From assembly GCA_021234155.1 (NCBI GenBank), contig JAJEKV010000074.1, positions 956,154 through 1,020,153 of the forward strand: a DNA stretch of 64,000 nucleotides. Reading direction: 5' to 3'. Made by a program: the position numbers and the translations under genes. Positions 11,442-21,925 of the stretch are shown in pieces; position 1 is the first letter of the stretch, and every line of letters starts with the position of its first letter. Under the pieces are notes generated by a model. The model saw nothing but the letters and a program-made list of their open reading frames with translations, was not told where the DNA came from and did no database searches. The stretch comes from Isoetes taiwanensis (lineage: Eukaryota > Streptophyta > Lycopodiopsida > Isoetales > Isoetaceae).

Positions 11442-11955
11442 CGACCATACGGATATTTGGATCATACGAACATTATACTCGTATGTACAAAAGATGGTCG
11501 TCACGCGAATGCAAAAAGGTAGTTGCACAAGACAAGATTTAGACTCGCAACCTTCTAGTTTCAAGTCACACACCTTTACCAAGTGTGATATCAATATTTG
11601 TTAAAAACATCCTCTCATATCTTTCTCATATGCAGGGCTGTTTCCAGGATGTCCTAGAATATTCTAGAACCTACATGCATGCGCGACACTTGGCATGATC
11701 TCATCCATTGGAGTGGTGCGATCCTGACCATTGGCCTAGATATATAAGGAGGCACCTCCTTCTTGTCGAATCATTATAATTCAACGCCAGTCTTGAGCCT
11801 TCTAGGCATCTATCTCATGTTCCTGCGTGCCTTCGGGCCATTGCACTCTTGATTCCTATTCATATATTAGATTCTTTGCCGGTCTTGGTGTATTTCTTCC
11901 GTATTTCTTGCATATTTTCCACGTATTTTCCTTGTTTTCGCATAGGTTCATGACA
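11437..11955 (+). repeat. Right LTR of the gypsy element
   Basis: Begins TGTAACGACCATACGG and ends GGTTCATGACA. It is preceded directly by the polypurine tract. It has a cleaner TATA motif (TATATAAGGAGG, about 11741-11752) than the left copy. The 5-bp target duplication and then LINE coding sequence follow immediately. Confidence 0.92.
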
Positions 11956-12479
11956 AACGCACTCGAAGACTTCATAAAGGAAAAGCAAGGAGATGTATAT
12001 GCCTCAGTGCTAGGGAAACAAAAGTACCAAGCATGTTGTACACAGACGTAGTATATTGGCCACAAAAACTAGGAGCATGCACAAAATGCTAAAAGTCTTG
12101 GAAGAATTCTGCACAAAAATAAGGCTGACAGTGAATCTAACTAAAGAAAAGAAAATCATATTTGGAGCGAAAGCCAGACACAAACCATTTAGGTATAAGG
12201 GAGTGAAACTCGAGGAAGCAGCAGAATGCAAGTATCTAGGCTATGATGCGCACGCCTCAGGGAAATGGTCAAAAGGGGCAGACTCAAGATTCCAAGCAGT
12301 CATAGGGAACTACTACATCATGAAGAACTATTGCAATAAGAGTAGAATCATAAACTAGGAAATCAAGGCATATTTATTTGGAATCTAGGGATCAGCTTAA
12401 CATGGAACCATCCAAGGTTCACTAAAAGAAAGTTTAATAAAGTAAAAGGAGATAATTTTGTAGTGTAACTTATAATAAA

Positions 12480-13395
12480 GTATAAGAAGATAGCTTGAAC
12501 CTTTGCAACCATGCAATTAAGGTGCTGCAATGGTATTATCTTGTAGGCTCTCCACTGATGGCAGTAAAAAACTGGCAACCTTCTCTTAACATAGCAACAT
12601 GTCCACATGCTAAAAGAATATTGTTAAAAGTCACTTCATTGGACCTTATGATGTCCAAATGCATTTATTCGGTGTCTTCAATAACCTTCTTGGCGTCCCT
12701 ATGATTTGAGTAAGCTGCAAGTATACCGTTCCATAATATGACATTTTTCTGCACGATTGTTTAAAATAATGCCAGTCCATCGATGCTCGCACACTTAGCA
12801 TAACTGTTTATAAAAGAATTATGTATAGATATAAACAAATAGTATCTACGATTTTTGAGATGCTACGCCTTTGAGGTGCATGCATCAAGAATGCTAACAT
12901 GTCATGCATTTTCCATCTACCCATGTTAGATACTATTTTAGCTGTCTATGTTGTGAACATGTTGTGGCCATAGTATTCTTCGACACTCAATCACACTCAG
13001 GTGTTAATAGAAAGAACTGAAGGGCATAAGCTGATAACATTGAATCCTAAGAGACTTCATTCTTCTAAGGCATATGTTGAAAACAAATTTGGGCCTCCTT
13101 GAGGTGCCTATATTCTGAGTAGCCAACAATCATAGCATTTCCTAAAAGAACATCCCTTGGGGCATTTCTTGAAACAAGTTCTTTTGCATGTAGAAACCAT
13201 AGTATACCATGACACCAAGATTTGCCTTGGCATTTGTTCAAAGAGTTTATCATCTGAATTGGTCGACATACATATAAATAAAAACCTAAAACATAAATTG
13301 GGTTTCCAAATCATACTCAACACTTATGGATGCGTTTGCCTTGAAAAAAACCTTTGCTTTGGTGCATTTCTCAAGAAGGAGAATGATGCTTGATA
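12480..13395 (-). pseudogene. PPR protein pseudogene (PLS-type)
   Basis: Minus-strand blocks in order from the 5' side: GKRIH (about 13360), KLFEQMPRQILVSWYTMVS (about 13250-13195), APRDVLLGNAMIVGYSEY (about 13165-13112), EAQICFQHMP (about 13095-13066), a KNEVS..DSMLSAYA block with stops where Glu and Trp are expected (about 13060-13020), and SNEVTFNNILLACGHVAMLREGCQFF (about 12640-12562). This order, lead GKxIH then 'LFxxMPxRDVVSWNxMI' repeats and the 'G..PNEVTFxxxLxAC' repeat, matches a PLS-class PPR protein, which binds organellar RNA. Frameshifts and stops rule out function. Confidence 0.78.
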
Positions 13396-15093
13396 TATCC
13401 AAAATCCCTTTTTTGTTGTCCCATTCTGGAAGTCCTTGAGAGGGATAATGATAACTCTGTCACAAATTTCCCATGTCAAAGCTGTGAGGCTCTGTTATTT
13501 CCTTCCACAAGGTAACCAGTGTGAAAGGGAGATATTGTTAGTCCACAAGTATGAGTACGATAAATGTGGTTGCTCATGTGAGCGCCATATCCTAGAAATA
13601 TTTAACTTTTATCAATCAATCTTTGCCATACATTAATCATAACAAAACAAATCTGGCTTCTGACATATACCATCTTTTCCCTGTTGGAGGATTTTAAATT
13701 CTTTGTTGAATGTCTAGTAGTTTTTTTCTGGTGTAAGTGTCATCAGCTCCAAATAGTTCCTGTAAAATGATTCGGCTACTAGCAAAATCTGACAAAGGCT
13801 AAATTCATTATTAAAAAAAATTGACCAAGGAGTTGCCAATCTTTCCTAGAAAGATGCCTCAACTATCAAGCAATGGATTTTTTTTCCAAAAGCAACACGA
13901 TATTTAGAAGATTAGGTCAAAATGAGTTTTTTGATGCATCTCAAAACTTTATGGCATCCAAAAATACAAGAGAGTTTTCCACCATTGCCGAAAAAATAAA
14001 ATAAAAGTTACACCTGTTAAATCTTTAGATATACCGAAAATATTCCCCAGGATGCCAAAAAACAACCCTTTCCCTAACAAATTGCCCCGCAATAGGTGCA
14101 AACCAACAAAATATTATATCGCATGTAAAAAGAAAATTTCTATTCGGTTGTGCCAGTATTCCTAATGTGCAGCATTGTACTCGTAATTTATAGATGGCAC
14201 TCATGTAAATGTTGTAGCCCATAGCTTAGATATGGCATTTGGTAGGTTTTTGGAGACCAATGCCAGATATCATGGTAAGTAAGACATATAATATCAGGTC
14301 CTTCAAGCTGAATACTGTCTCTGGCAGATAAGTATTGTATTTTTTGCCTTGAGTAATGCTTAGTGTTTTTTGGGGCTTCATACTTCAGATTCCAATTTGT
14401 GAACCAAAAGGGGCAACATCTCTAGCATTATTTTATGCCCTTACATTGAAAATCAAGGTTTCTAGAAGGGGAATCGAATCAGGCATTGCCATCCTACGGT
14501 AGAGACCTTACACTTGCCATATGTACTCGATAATCACATGCAAAGCAGCTCTTAACATATTGCGCCTAGGTAGTGGATTGTCTTCCAATAAAGTGATGTA
14601 GAATGTACTCATGATGTGATGATGAATAGAATGATCTCCTTCAATAAAAAAAAATCATCTGAGCCATCCAAACTGCTCATAATACTAGTTGCAAATCATG
14701 GATATCATGCCAATGAAGCAAGCCCAAATACATTTTACTAGGATTAGAAAACCTTTGCAATAATGATACTACTAGAAAGTCAATAATATATTAGTTTATA
14801 CAAAGAAGACCATTGTGATTGCTGCTGGCTCAGCAACCCTGCCTTGAAAGATATTCAAGGACAAAACCTTTGCAATAATGATACCATTGTTTATATAAAG
14901 AAGATAATTGTGACTGCCGCTGGCTCAGTAATTGAATACATGGATCTAGTTCCTCAAGGATGTATAATGCCAAGTTATGCATAGATGGTATTTTGAGAAA
15001 GTTGTGAAAGCGTGGAATGTAATGCTAATGCCAAATAATGGTTCATGATCATCACAAAATGCAGGACATCTCAGAACTCTATGGTTTTCATCT
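13396..15093. other. AT-rich stretch without recognised gene
   Basis: Only short frames are present. The first part (13400-13620) may be further upstream decay of the PPR gene on the minus strand, but no motif confirms it. A short phrase is repeated within 14750-14930 (AAAACCTTTGCAATAATGAT and TGGCTCAG), suggesting a small local duplication. Confidence 0.4.
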
Positions 15094-16085
15094 TCAATGA
15101 CTTGTAGCTAAGCAACATTCGCATATCCTTGCCTCTCGTGGTAACTGCGGTTGTTCCCACCTACCTGTTGCAATTTGCAGTTGGTAGGACCATGTACGGA
15201 TTGATGCAATAGCTACAAGCTTCTTTCTAATGAAAGAAGCAAGTAAATAAACTTGTGGTCCATGTCCCAAAGTGAGGTTTATATGTGCATGATATTGACT
15301 AGTTTTAAATTGGGCCAAGCCATGTCCCATATGTCCCAAAGTGAGGTTTATATGTGCATGATAATGGCTAGTTTTAAATTGGGCCAAGCCATGTCCCATA
15401 TCTTTTGAAGAAAAGTACCATCTAGATATTGTTCCAAAAGCTTGGGGTCAATGCTTGCAAATACCATGCATTGTTCTTGTTGCACAGGCCATCGAGCAAA
15501 CCATTCATTACAATGCTCTTTCCAATACCTTTTCAAACATTGAGGAAATTCAACCATGACAAATGCTAGAGGAGAGTTTATGATGGATGGATGGGGTTTT
15601 AATATTCATGGAGACCATATTTGTGGACAATCCTAACCGTACTCCAATGTTGCTATTTCGGCAGGCAGCTGATGCCAAAAACATAGCAAATACCCTTTTC
15701 TTAAAGCTTGTAAATCACGTTTTGAGGATTTTTTGGAACCCCAAGCGCTTGCAATCTTTGGCATAGAAGCTCAGTAGGTACTATGTCTAAAGCAAAAGTA
15801 AAATCCATAATGCATATGTAGAGGTTCTGTTTTAAGCTTCGACTATGATAAATAAGTATAATATGGTCTACCATAGAATGACTGGGCAAAAATCTGCTTG
15901 TCTTACATCATGTACACTAGTTCTTCTCATCAATACTGACTAAGGGCTTGGAAATAATTGGACTGGCCATGATCATGCATTAAATAGAAGGGCATTCTTA
16001 TCACCTATTTTGTGACCTTACTAATAGCCCAAGTTTCTGGGAATTCTTCTTGCAAAGCTTGATTCAAAAGGGCAGTGATAATTGA
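15094..16085 (-). mobile_element. LINE relic (RT core to C-terminal region, minus strand)
   Basis: From the 5' side on the minus strand: ITALLNQALQEEFPETW (about 16070-16020), SRFLPSHSMVDHIILIYHS (about 15905-15850), LYICIMDFTFALDIVPTELL with QRLQALGVP (about 15820-15720), and near the end ASIRTWSYQLQIATGRWEQP with REARICECC (about 15225-15120). The last block is homologous to the C-terminal block of the plus-strand LINE at 42.55 kb. The YxDD region is missing or unrecognisable, and a 69-bp tandem duplication lies inside. Not functional. Confidence 0.85.
15262..15400. repeat. Two-copy tandem repeat, period 69 bp
   Basis: The segment starting ATGTCCCAAAGTGAGG at 15262 is repeated from 15331 with very few changes. 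69 is a multiple of three, so on the minus strand it adds 23 codons to the LINE frame (INLTLGHMGHGLAQFKTS twice) without shifting it. The duplication postdates or is contemporary with an open frame here. Confidence 0.9.
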
Positions 16086-16606
16086 AAGCACCCCTCCCCC
16101 TCCCAATGGGGTCCGGATTCGGGAGAATTTGGGAACAGTCCTCTATGTTCTACCCTTGTATCCTGTAAACAACTCCTCAATGGAAAACAATTGTCACGCG
16201 GGCTTTGCAATACAAAATTGAGAGAAGGAAACAAGACAACACTGATAAGAAAATAAGGATCTTTTGAAGGATCAATGAGAATACATGAAAAAGCTCTGTA
16301 AGGAGTTGAGACAATAAAAATGCTTGGACTTGTCTAAAAATCTAAGTCTAATCTTCTGGTATATATAGTAGAATGGCCTCTTCCCAAAATAGCAAAGGAT
16401 CTGCTGTTTGAGGATCTTTGGTTACCTAATCCCGTGATCTCTGCCATGAATCGTAGAACCAATATGTAGCAAAATAACAGGAAGTTCTGGGGGGATTTGA
16501 TATGAATGTAAAAATAACAATTCTTGAAACCATAAACCATATATCCCAAAAACAATTGAATAAGTTGTTATAAAAATAAAAAACATAGATTTAAGATAAA
16601 AAATAA
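16086..16606. other. No recognisable gene
   Basis: Unassigned sequence between a LINE relic and a SINE. A C-rich patch (CCCCTCCCCCTCCC near 16090) is the only compositional feature. Confidence 0.4.
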
Positions 16607-16735
16607 TCGTATTAGCTCATTAGGTATATTGGTTAAAGTAGTCTTATTAGGACATCGAGTTATTTTGATAGAGATTCGAGCCCCCGTATTTCATATTCTA
16701 AATTCTTAGGCAAAGCCGTATAGATAGATAGATAT
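16607..16735 (+). mobile_element. Second SINE type with GATA tail
   Basis: A tRNA-like head (TTAGCTCATTAGGTATATTGG as A-box region, GATTCGAGCCCCC as B-box at about 16671-16683) is followed by a short body and GATAGATAGATAGATA. The B-box is close to the consensus GGTTCGANNCC. The head differs from the SINEs at 6.2, 19.8 and 20.8 kb, so this is probably a different subfamily with the same kind of tail. Confidence 0.55.
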
Positions 16736-16894
16736 TCCCTCAAAACCTTAGGCGAAATCATATTTTATATTTCAAAATCATAGGCGCCTCCAATCATAAA
16801 TGACTATAAGCGAAACGAGAGGTCCCCAGAGGCCCCAACATACGATGTGGGCCGTAGGATCGATGAATCTGACGACTGTGGTAGTCCAGGGTGC

Positions 16895-18593
16895 AGTGGC
16901 ACTGAAGGTTGGCGGGCCATGGATTCTCTATGTCGTGGAGTCGCGTGGTCTCTTCTTCTTGGTTAGCATGACCTTAGCTGCTGACGTGGATGCCTGACCT
17001 TTGCCCTTTGGCTCTTTTTTCTACCTTTGGAATAGTCGTGTGCTTTGGGGCACGGGACTCACATCCCTCCCCACTAAAGAACACTGAGAGGAGAGAAAAA
17101 CGGGTACAGTCTCTGGGGGAGGGAAATTTGCAAGATCCACCGCATCCTCTTGCCGACAGAGGGGATGACTTGATTGTGGTACTCAGCAACCAGTTTTCGT
17201 CGGTGTTAGAGGGCATCAGGCATGGTCTGTTCAAGAGCTGGAGTGACATCAATGAGAAACCCTATTCTCACCATTTCTTCAAGAGCTTGGTGAGCAGCAG
17301 CATGCACAAACTGGCATTCCATCAATAGAAAAGTCTCAAGCCCAAAAAACATGGATATTGGCATTAGGGTTGCAAGGAAAAATTGGATGCTTCTGATTCA
17401 AGAAGCTTATCAGAATGCAGCATAGTGTAGCACAGAATCCAGCTTGATGATGAACAGAGAGGTCTGGAGAAGTGGCAGTCCATGTCAAGAATTGAGAAAG
17501 GCCAGCAACGACATTTGCGGGCGTTTTCTAGGTCTTTTCATTCGGGATGTAGATACATTTGTAGTGGTGTTCAGTGTGCCAGTATCCTTCCATGCATGTC
17601 TTTGGACAAGGCATGGATCCCATCAAAGATCCACCGTGATGTGCGTGGGGGTCCACTCAGCGTGAGCTTCCAATGTCGTCCAAAAAAAACAACGCCAATC
17701 TGTAGTCAGGTACTTACGTCGTGGAAGGACGCCGAGGGATAAGGACTGGGTCATGGAGGAGGATGCATCCGCTCGTTGTGTGATTGAGTGCGAAATTCTT
17801 TTACCAACACAGGATCCAACTATTTGCATAGCAGTTCCCAATCTTGTGGTGGCATCAGTGTCTCGAGAGGAGAAGGCCCCCAGTCCAGTGGGATTACTTT
17901 ATTTTCCAGATATATCCGGAGAGCATTCAAAGTGCAGACATACCGGAGAAACAACTATGCATAGCCAATGCCATAATCACGCTGTAAGTGGGCTTGCGCA
18001 CATGCAAGAGTCTCTTGTGCCAAGAGGGTGAGATTGGAGTGAAGCTCTTCATTGTGGAGCGTTGCCGTGGCAGTGGGATCAGAAAGGTAGTGATTGTTTT
18101 TTTGGAGTAACAACACAACTGCTTGGTTTCCCGTGAATGCCTCTGGGTAGTCTTCAGAATGTGCCAGATAGAAATCATGTAGAACATAAGCCATTGGTTG
18201 GACTGTGCGAAAAATGAAGAACTGAAGATTTTCAATAGGGAGCAGCTGGAAATTGACGAGGGCACACAGGGTGCCTCATCTTTCTATGATGAGTCCTGGC
18301 TAAATACGGACAAAATCATGTACTGTAATAGCTCCTTCAACTGAACCTGATGCACTGAGCCATCGGATAAGGAAGAGATGCCGTCGTGATTTTACATAAT
18401 CACGATACCCCATAGGATGAGTGGCACTGAAGGTTGGGGGCTGTGAATTCCCTACGCCGTGGAGTTGCATGGTCTCTTCTTCTTGGTTGGCATGAACTTA
18501 GCTGCTGATGTGGATGCCTGACCTTTGCCCTTTGGCTGTTTTCTGTACCTTAGGAATAGTCATGTGCTTTGGGGCTTGGGACTCTTCATAATT
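16895..18593 (-). repeat. Duplicated coding-like module flanking 1.4 kb of unknown sequence
   Basis: 16895-17061 and 18421-18593 are direct repeats of each other (shared start GTGGCACTGAAGGTTGG, shared end TGCTTTGGGG). On the minus strand both read, in the same frame, a basic peptide KGKGQASTSAAK followed by TKKKRP. They could be decayed terminal repeats of one element or a segmental duplication. The 1.36 kb between them holds coding-like minus-strand frames but no family I can name. Confidence 0.55.
17955..18285 (-). pseudogene. Unrecognised coding-like frame between the duplicated modules
   Basis: A minus-strand frame runs without stop for about 105 codons (includes MAYVLHDFYLAHSEDYPEAF and ending RDYGIGYA). 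Amino-acid composition is protein-like, with few rare runs, and a second minus frame overlaps it. I do not recognise the family. Its position between two copies of a basic module suggests it is part of a mobile element. Confidence 0.3.
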
Positions 18594-18940
18594 GCCCCGT
18601 ATTTGACTGTATCCGGGGTATGCTATGCTGAGTTGGTCCCGACTAGCCGCTCCATGTGATATTTGACACGGTTTTAGTGAGGTTACTGGGATCATATCTT
18701 TAGGAGGTGATGGATATTTGCACTCAACCATGTCTAAAGACATTACCTTGAATGTATCTTGTATAGTTTCTCAGCATGCTTATTATTGCCAAGATTTTTC
18801 CCGCAAAAACTCTTCGGAGTAGGGGCTTTTTAATTCTAACAGTAATACGCTTGATGTGATATTTGATTGGGTCCCATAAGCATATTGTTGATCGTCGTGG
18901 ACGATAATACCCCATTCATTCATTCATTCTTTCATTCTCC
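18594..18940 (+). mobile_element. LINE 3' end with ATTC-type tail
   Basis: Contains the 3' features seen in the copy at 42.75-43.05 kb: a peptide-coding scrap (LLGSY-like near 18680), CAGCATGCTTATTA, the AAAACTCTTCGGAGTAGGGG block, TTGGGTCCCATAAG, CGTGGACGAT and then ATTCATTCATTCATTC (about 18913-18928). It is truncated 5'. The tail unit here is a tetranucleotide, whereas the 43.0-kb copy has TTCTA. Confidence 0.75.
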
Positions 18941-19075
18941 ATTATCTCATGAATGTGACTCAAATAATGAATGATCCCATAAAATTAAAATGCTTTTGCT
19001 ACAAATTCTTCACTTTAATGTCATAATAGAATTTATAAGAAATATGCTGTAACTTACAGGTCTAGTATTATACTA

Positions 19076-19345
19076 TCATGAAGCCCTAGCATTAGTTGCA
19101 AAAAAGACAAAGTGAGGTCCAAGAAACAAGCTTCTAGACAACCCAGGCTTGTGAAAGCTCATAGTAACTACTAGATCATGGCTTCCTAAATACGTTGTCA
19201 GCGAATAACACAGTTGTTTTGAAGGCGGTGATGGTTGACTTGGATAGATGAAATGTGCTAACTTTGATAAGGAATCCACGACTACTAAGATGCTACCGTT
19301 GCCCTTCCTTGTCTTATATTCTAGCCCCAATAAGCGCAACAAATC
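19076..19345 (-). pseudogene. gypsy integrase fragment (minus strand)
   Basis: An 88-codon minus frame has GLEYKTRKGNGSILVVVDSL followed by SKLAHFI, the integrase core segment between the first catalytic Asp and the second beta strands. A YLGSHDLV stretch matches the usual position before the second catalytic Asp, after which the frame has drifted. No LTR was found nearby. It is a scrap of another gypsy element. Confidence 0.75.
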
Positions 19346-19416
19346 TTTTACCTCTCTTCTTGGAGTTTAAAGACAATGCCCTTCTGGTAGTATTTTGCCA
19401 TGGAGCACACATTCCC

Positions 19417-19540
19417 CTTGTGAACAGGTAATACTTGCAAGTTTTATTAGGTCTATGGAGAACTCAACTGCTTCCATCCCACTTGTGAACATGCAATACT
19501 TGCAAGCTTTATTAGGTCTATGGTGAACTCAACTGCTTCC
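19417..19540. repeat. Two-copy tandem repeat, period about 65 bp
   Basis: CTTGTGAACAGGTAATACTTGCAAG at 19417 recurs with two changes at 19482, and the following TTTATTAGGTCTATGG..GAACTCAACTGCTTCCA is shared. Function unknown; it adjoins the integrase scrap. Confidence 0.85.
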
Positions 19541-19751
19541 ACTCTTTTGTTTGTACTTGAAAACATTCTTCATTCATTCTGAAAATGTAGGATTGTTCAC
19601 CCTCCCCACTTTGTTCTTTTCCCTTCTAGGCATCTCTTGCTTGACTATTTTCTTTGTTGTGACAGAGCTTGCATTTTATTCTGTCTAGAAGCATATCCAT
19701 CCTATATTTCTATTTGTTTCTCACTACCATATTTGATCTTTTTCTCTCCAT

Positions 19752-19890
19752 GTGGTTTGATGGCTATTATTTTGGATTAGCAATTAGGAGGTCTTGTGTC
19801 AAGTTAGGGGACCATCATATGGCATCGTACATGTGGTATGACATGAAAAGTACTATCTATCTATTTATCCATCCATCTATCCATCCCTAC
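19752..19890 (+). mobile_element. SINE copy of the 6.2-kb type
   Basis: GGTTTGATGGCTATTATTTTGGATTAGCAATTAGGAGGTCTTGTG aligns with the head of the 6161-6311 SINE. It is followed by GGGACCATCATATGG, TGGTATGACATGAAAAGTACTATCTATCTA and ATCC/ATCT repeats. The B-box is decayed (GTGTCAAGTTAGG). Confidence 0.7.
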
Positions 19891-20769
19891 CTTCATTCCT
19901 TATTTCGTTGCCTCCAACTACTACAATGCCCCTTAATATATCCATAAATACTAGCACAACATACTTGTGTACTCTAGTATAGATCCTTTTGATTGAAATT
20001 AAAATTATGCTCATACACACTTAAGTATAAATGGCACAAAATGGGTGGAGGATATATGGCTACATAAGTGGCATCATTTCTGCCATTTTTGTGGACTCTC
20101 ACCTGAATTGCACAATTAAGCCCACTCCCATTTTATTCACATTTTTGTCTGGAACTGTACATCTTGCTAATTTCATCGCTTTTGCCCCCACCAATGAAGC
20201 TTTGAAGTTGCTCATAGCCACCGACTCCAATTTTTTGCCCTATTGCTAGTCCCACCTAACTCCTTTCATCCGTTGAAGTTGTCGTTGCTGCTGCCATCAT
20301 CTTTAGATTGGCAGGATTTCAAAAATCACAACATTGATATATGATATCCAAAGGAGCACAACTTGTCATGACCATTTGAATCGCTTGCCTATATTAATCT
20401 TGTACGATTATATCCAATTTGGCTTGTAGAGATAATTTTGTTTTTCTCAATTAAACAAAAGTATTTAAACATGTCTATTTATATTGAATTTAATGTTGTT
20501 TGCAGCAATGTCATTTTCAATATCATTTTCTTTTCTTAACTTTTTTCCACCGGTTCCATGCATATCTTCTTTATTTATGGTTATTACAAAGCCTTAATCT
20601 GAGAATTTTTACCTATCCTCTTAAAGCCATGTGTGGACTCGACTCGAATCATAAATTCCTTATATTTCCTATATTTTGGTCATTAAGTGGGAATTTCTTG
20701 GTAACACAATCTAGAAGTATTGAGTCTTATTTCAAATTTGTTATGATTATATTTATTTTATCTCTCCCT
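19891..20769. other. No recognisable gene
   Basis: AT-rich sequence between two SINE copies, with only short frames. No RNA gene or repeat recognised. Confidence 0.4.
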
Positions 20770-20937
20770 AAGGTTTGGTGACTATTCCTTTGGGTTATTA
20801 ATTAGGAGCTCTTATGTTCATATCTCTCTTGGGACATTTAGGGACCGTTATATATCTCTATGGGTTATATATCTCTATGGGATGCTATGGTGTGATGCCA
20901 TCTGGTATGATGTAAATAATACTGTCTATTTATCTTT
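20770..20937 (+). mobile_element. SINE copy of the 6.2-kb type with internal duplication
   Basis: GGTTTGGTGACTATTCCTTTGGGTTATTAATTAGGAGCTCTTATGTTCA matches the family head. TTATATATCTCTATGGG is duplicated in tandem inside the body. The end TGGTATGATGTAAATAATACTGTCTATTTATC matches the family tail in decayed form. Confidence 0.65.
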
Positions 20938-21559
20938 TAGTATTGTGTATCATGAACATAATTAGGAGAAGAAAAACTTTTTGATATCCACTTGGAGACT
21001 CACAACTCTTTGAAAAAATAAAAAGAAAAAAAATAAAAAATAAAAATAAAACACATGCATCCATATACATTGCATCTAGAACACAATGCTAAGAAGAGGG
21101 ACACAATGTGATAAATAAAGAGAAGACACATATCCATGAGATAAGGAGGCAAGTAGGCTATGGGACCACAGAAGCTGGTACGCGTTCATGCTACACATAA
21201 ATGTTTGTCGTGACATCGACATGGACATATACATATATGCATAAACTATACAGATGTTGCGTGTGGGGGAAACAGAGAGTATCTGTAGCAGGCAAGTTGA
21301 GAGAGTATTCCAGCTTAGAGATTCAAAGATAATATATGTTATGAATGCATGCTTGTTTAATAAAATCCAACATTTGCAAAACAAATTGTTTTGCAGCTTA
21401 CATATTAAAAGCTAATATATATGCTATGCTTGTTTTACAAATACAAATTTGTGCATAAATTTTGGCCTTTGCTTTTTGGTGGTAGTTAAATATACCTTTA
21501 GCCTCTATCTTATCAAAAGAGTCCCCACTTGTTGGAAAAATTGGCCATTAACTACAGGC
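20938..21559. other. No recognisable gene; upstream flank of the TIFY gene
   Basis: AT-rich sequence with an A-rich run at about 21013-21051. No frame of note. Its right part may belong to the promoter of the TIFY gene. Confidence 0.4.
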
Positions 21560-21565
21560 CACGTG
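21560..21565. promoter_or_regulatory. G-box upstream of the PEAPOD gene
   Basis: CACGTG within CCACGTGG, about 360 bp before the start codon. bHLH factors such as MYC and PIF, and some bZIPs, bind this palindrome, and many TIFY genes are G-box regulated in angiosperms. Whether it acts here is inference from position. Confidence 0.45.
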
Positions 21566-21866
21566 GGCCTATAGGCAATGCACAGATTTCATGTGTACAT
21601 TTTTATCTCGCTTTACACGTTAATTAAATGGACGGCGTAGATCTTCCTGCGGATCATCCCAGCCTTTCATTCTGCCCTTCCTAAAGCCACAAGCTGCATT
21701 TGCAGCATAGCAGAACGAGGAAATCAGCGCTGGACCTTGCGATCGGTCCTCTGATTAGTTAATTTCAGCCTCAGATCTTATCTCGCAATTCTTTGCATAG
21801 GTCTCCGGTGGGAAAAAATGTCTCTTTCTAACAAAAATCCAATCCTGTGGCCTTTTCTGCCACTCC

Positions 21867-21901
21867 ATGGAATGAAAGGCTGAAAACCCCAGATTATGTG
21901 A
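21867..21901 (+). promoter_or_regulatory. Three minute upstream reading frames in the TIFY leader
   Basis: ATG-GAA-TGA (21867-21875), ATG-AAA-GGC-TGA (21872-21883, overlapping in another frame) and ATG-TGA (21896-21901) lie 25-59 bp before the TIFY start codon. If the transcript begins upstream, ribosomes would meet three start codons followed almost at once by stops, which could lower translation of the main frame. The mRNA start is not visible in sequence. Confidence 0.5.
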
Positions 21902-21925
21902 GGGTTTCGAACCCACTTCTTTGGA

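Larger units (their letters stand above)
6342..11955 (+). mobile_element. Full-length Ty3/gypsy chromovirus-type LTR retrotransposon (dead)
   Basis: A 5.6-kb element with direct LTRs of 518 and 519 bp beginning TG and ending in TA (left, decayed) or CA (right). A near-perfect 5-bp target duplication flanks it (GACGC at 6337-6341, AACGC at 11956-11960). Order inside: gag with zinc knuckle, protease, RT, RNase H, integrase and a C-terminal chromodomain, which is the chromovirus layout of Ty3/gypsy. Every enzyme domain carries stops, frameshifts or lost key residues, and the LTRs differ at many positions, so the copy is old. It is inserted in the LINE RT region. No convincing primer-binding site was recognised after the left LTR. 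Confidence 0.93.
5640..12390 (+). mobile_element. Plus-strand LINE relic, split by a SINE and a gypsy element
   Basis: RT coding sequence is present in three pieces. Piece one (about 5684-6150) has the fingers/palm blocks NYRTIMLSSIFAKWFGKVL, GGFQTRHSTTDHLTFRILIE and FVEFKTVFDIVPRKD. Piece two (about 6312-6341) has PILFKIYIDA. Piece three (11956-12390) has ALEDFIKE, a decayed catalytic block YTDV at 12039-12050 in place of YxDD, LTVNLTKEKKIIFGAK and AECKYLG. Between pieces one and two lies a SINE, and roughly 90 codons of RT are missing there. Between pieces two and three lies a complete gypsy element. Removing the gypsy element and one target-duplication copy restores the LINE frame exactly. 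The LINE was already old or was decaying when invaded. Confidence 0.85.

Noticed and set aside
11127-11594. 155-codon minus-strand frame
   Set aside because: Antisense to the chromodomain and running into the right LTR, so it is a shadow frame.
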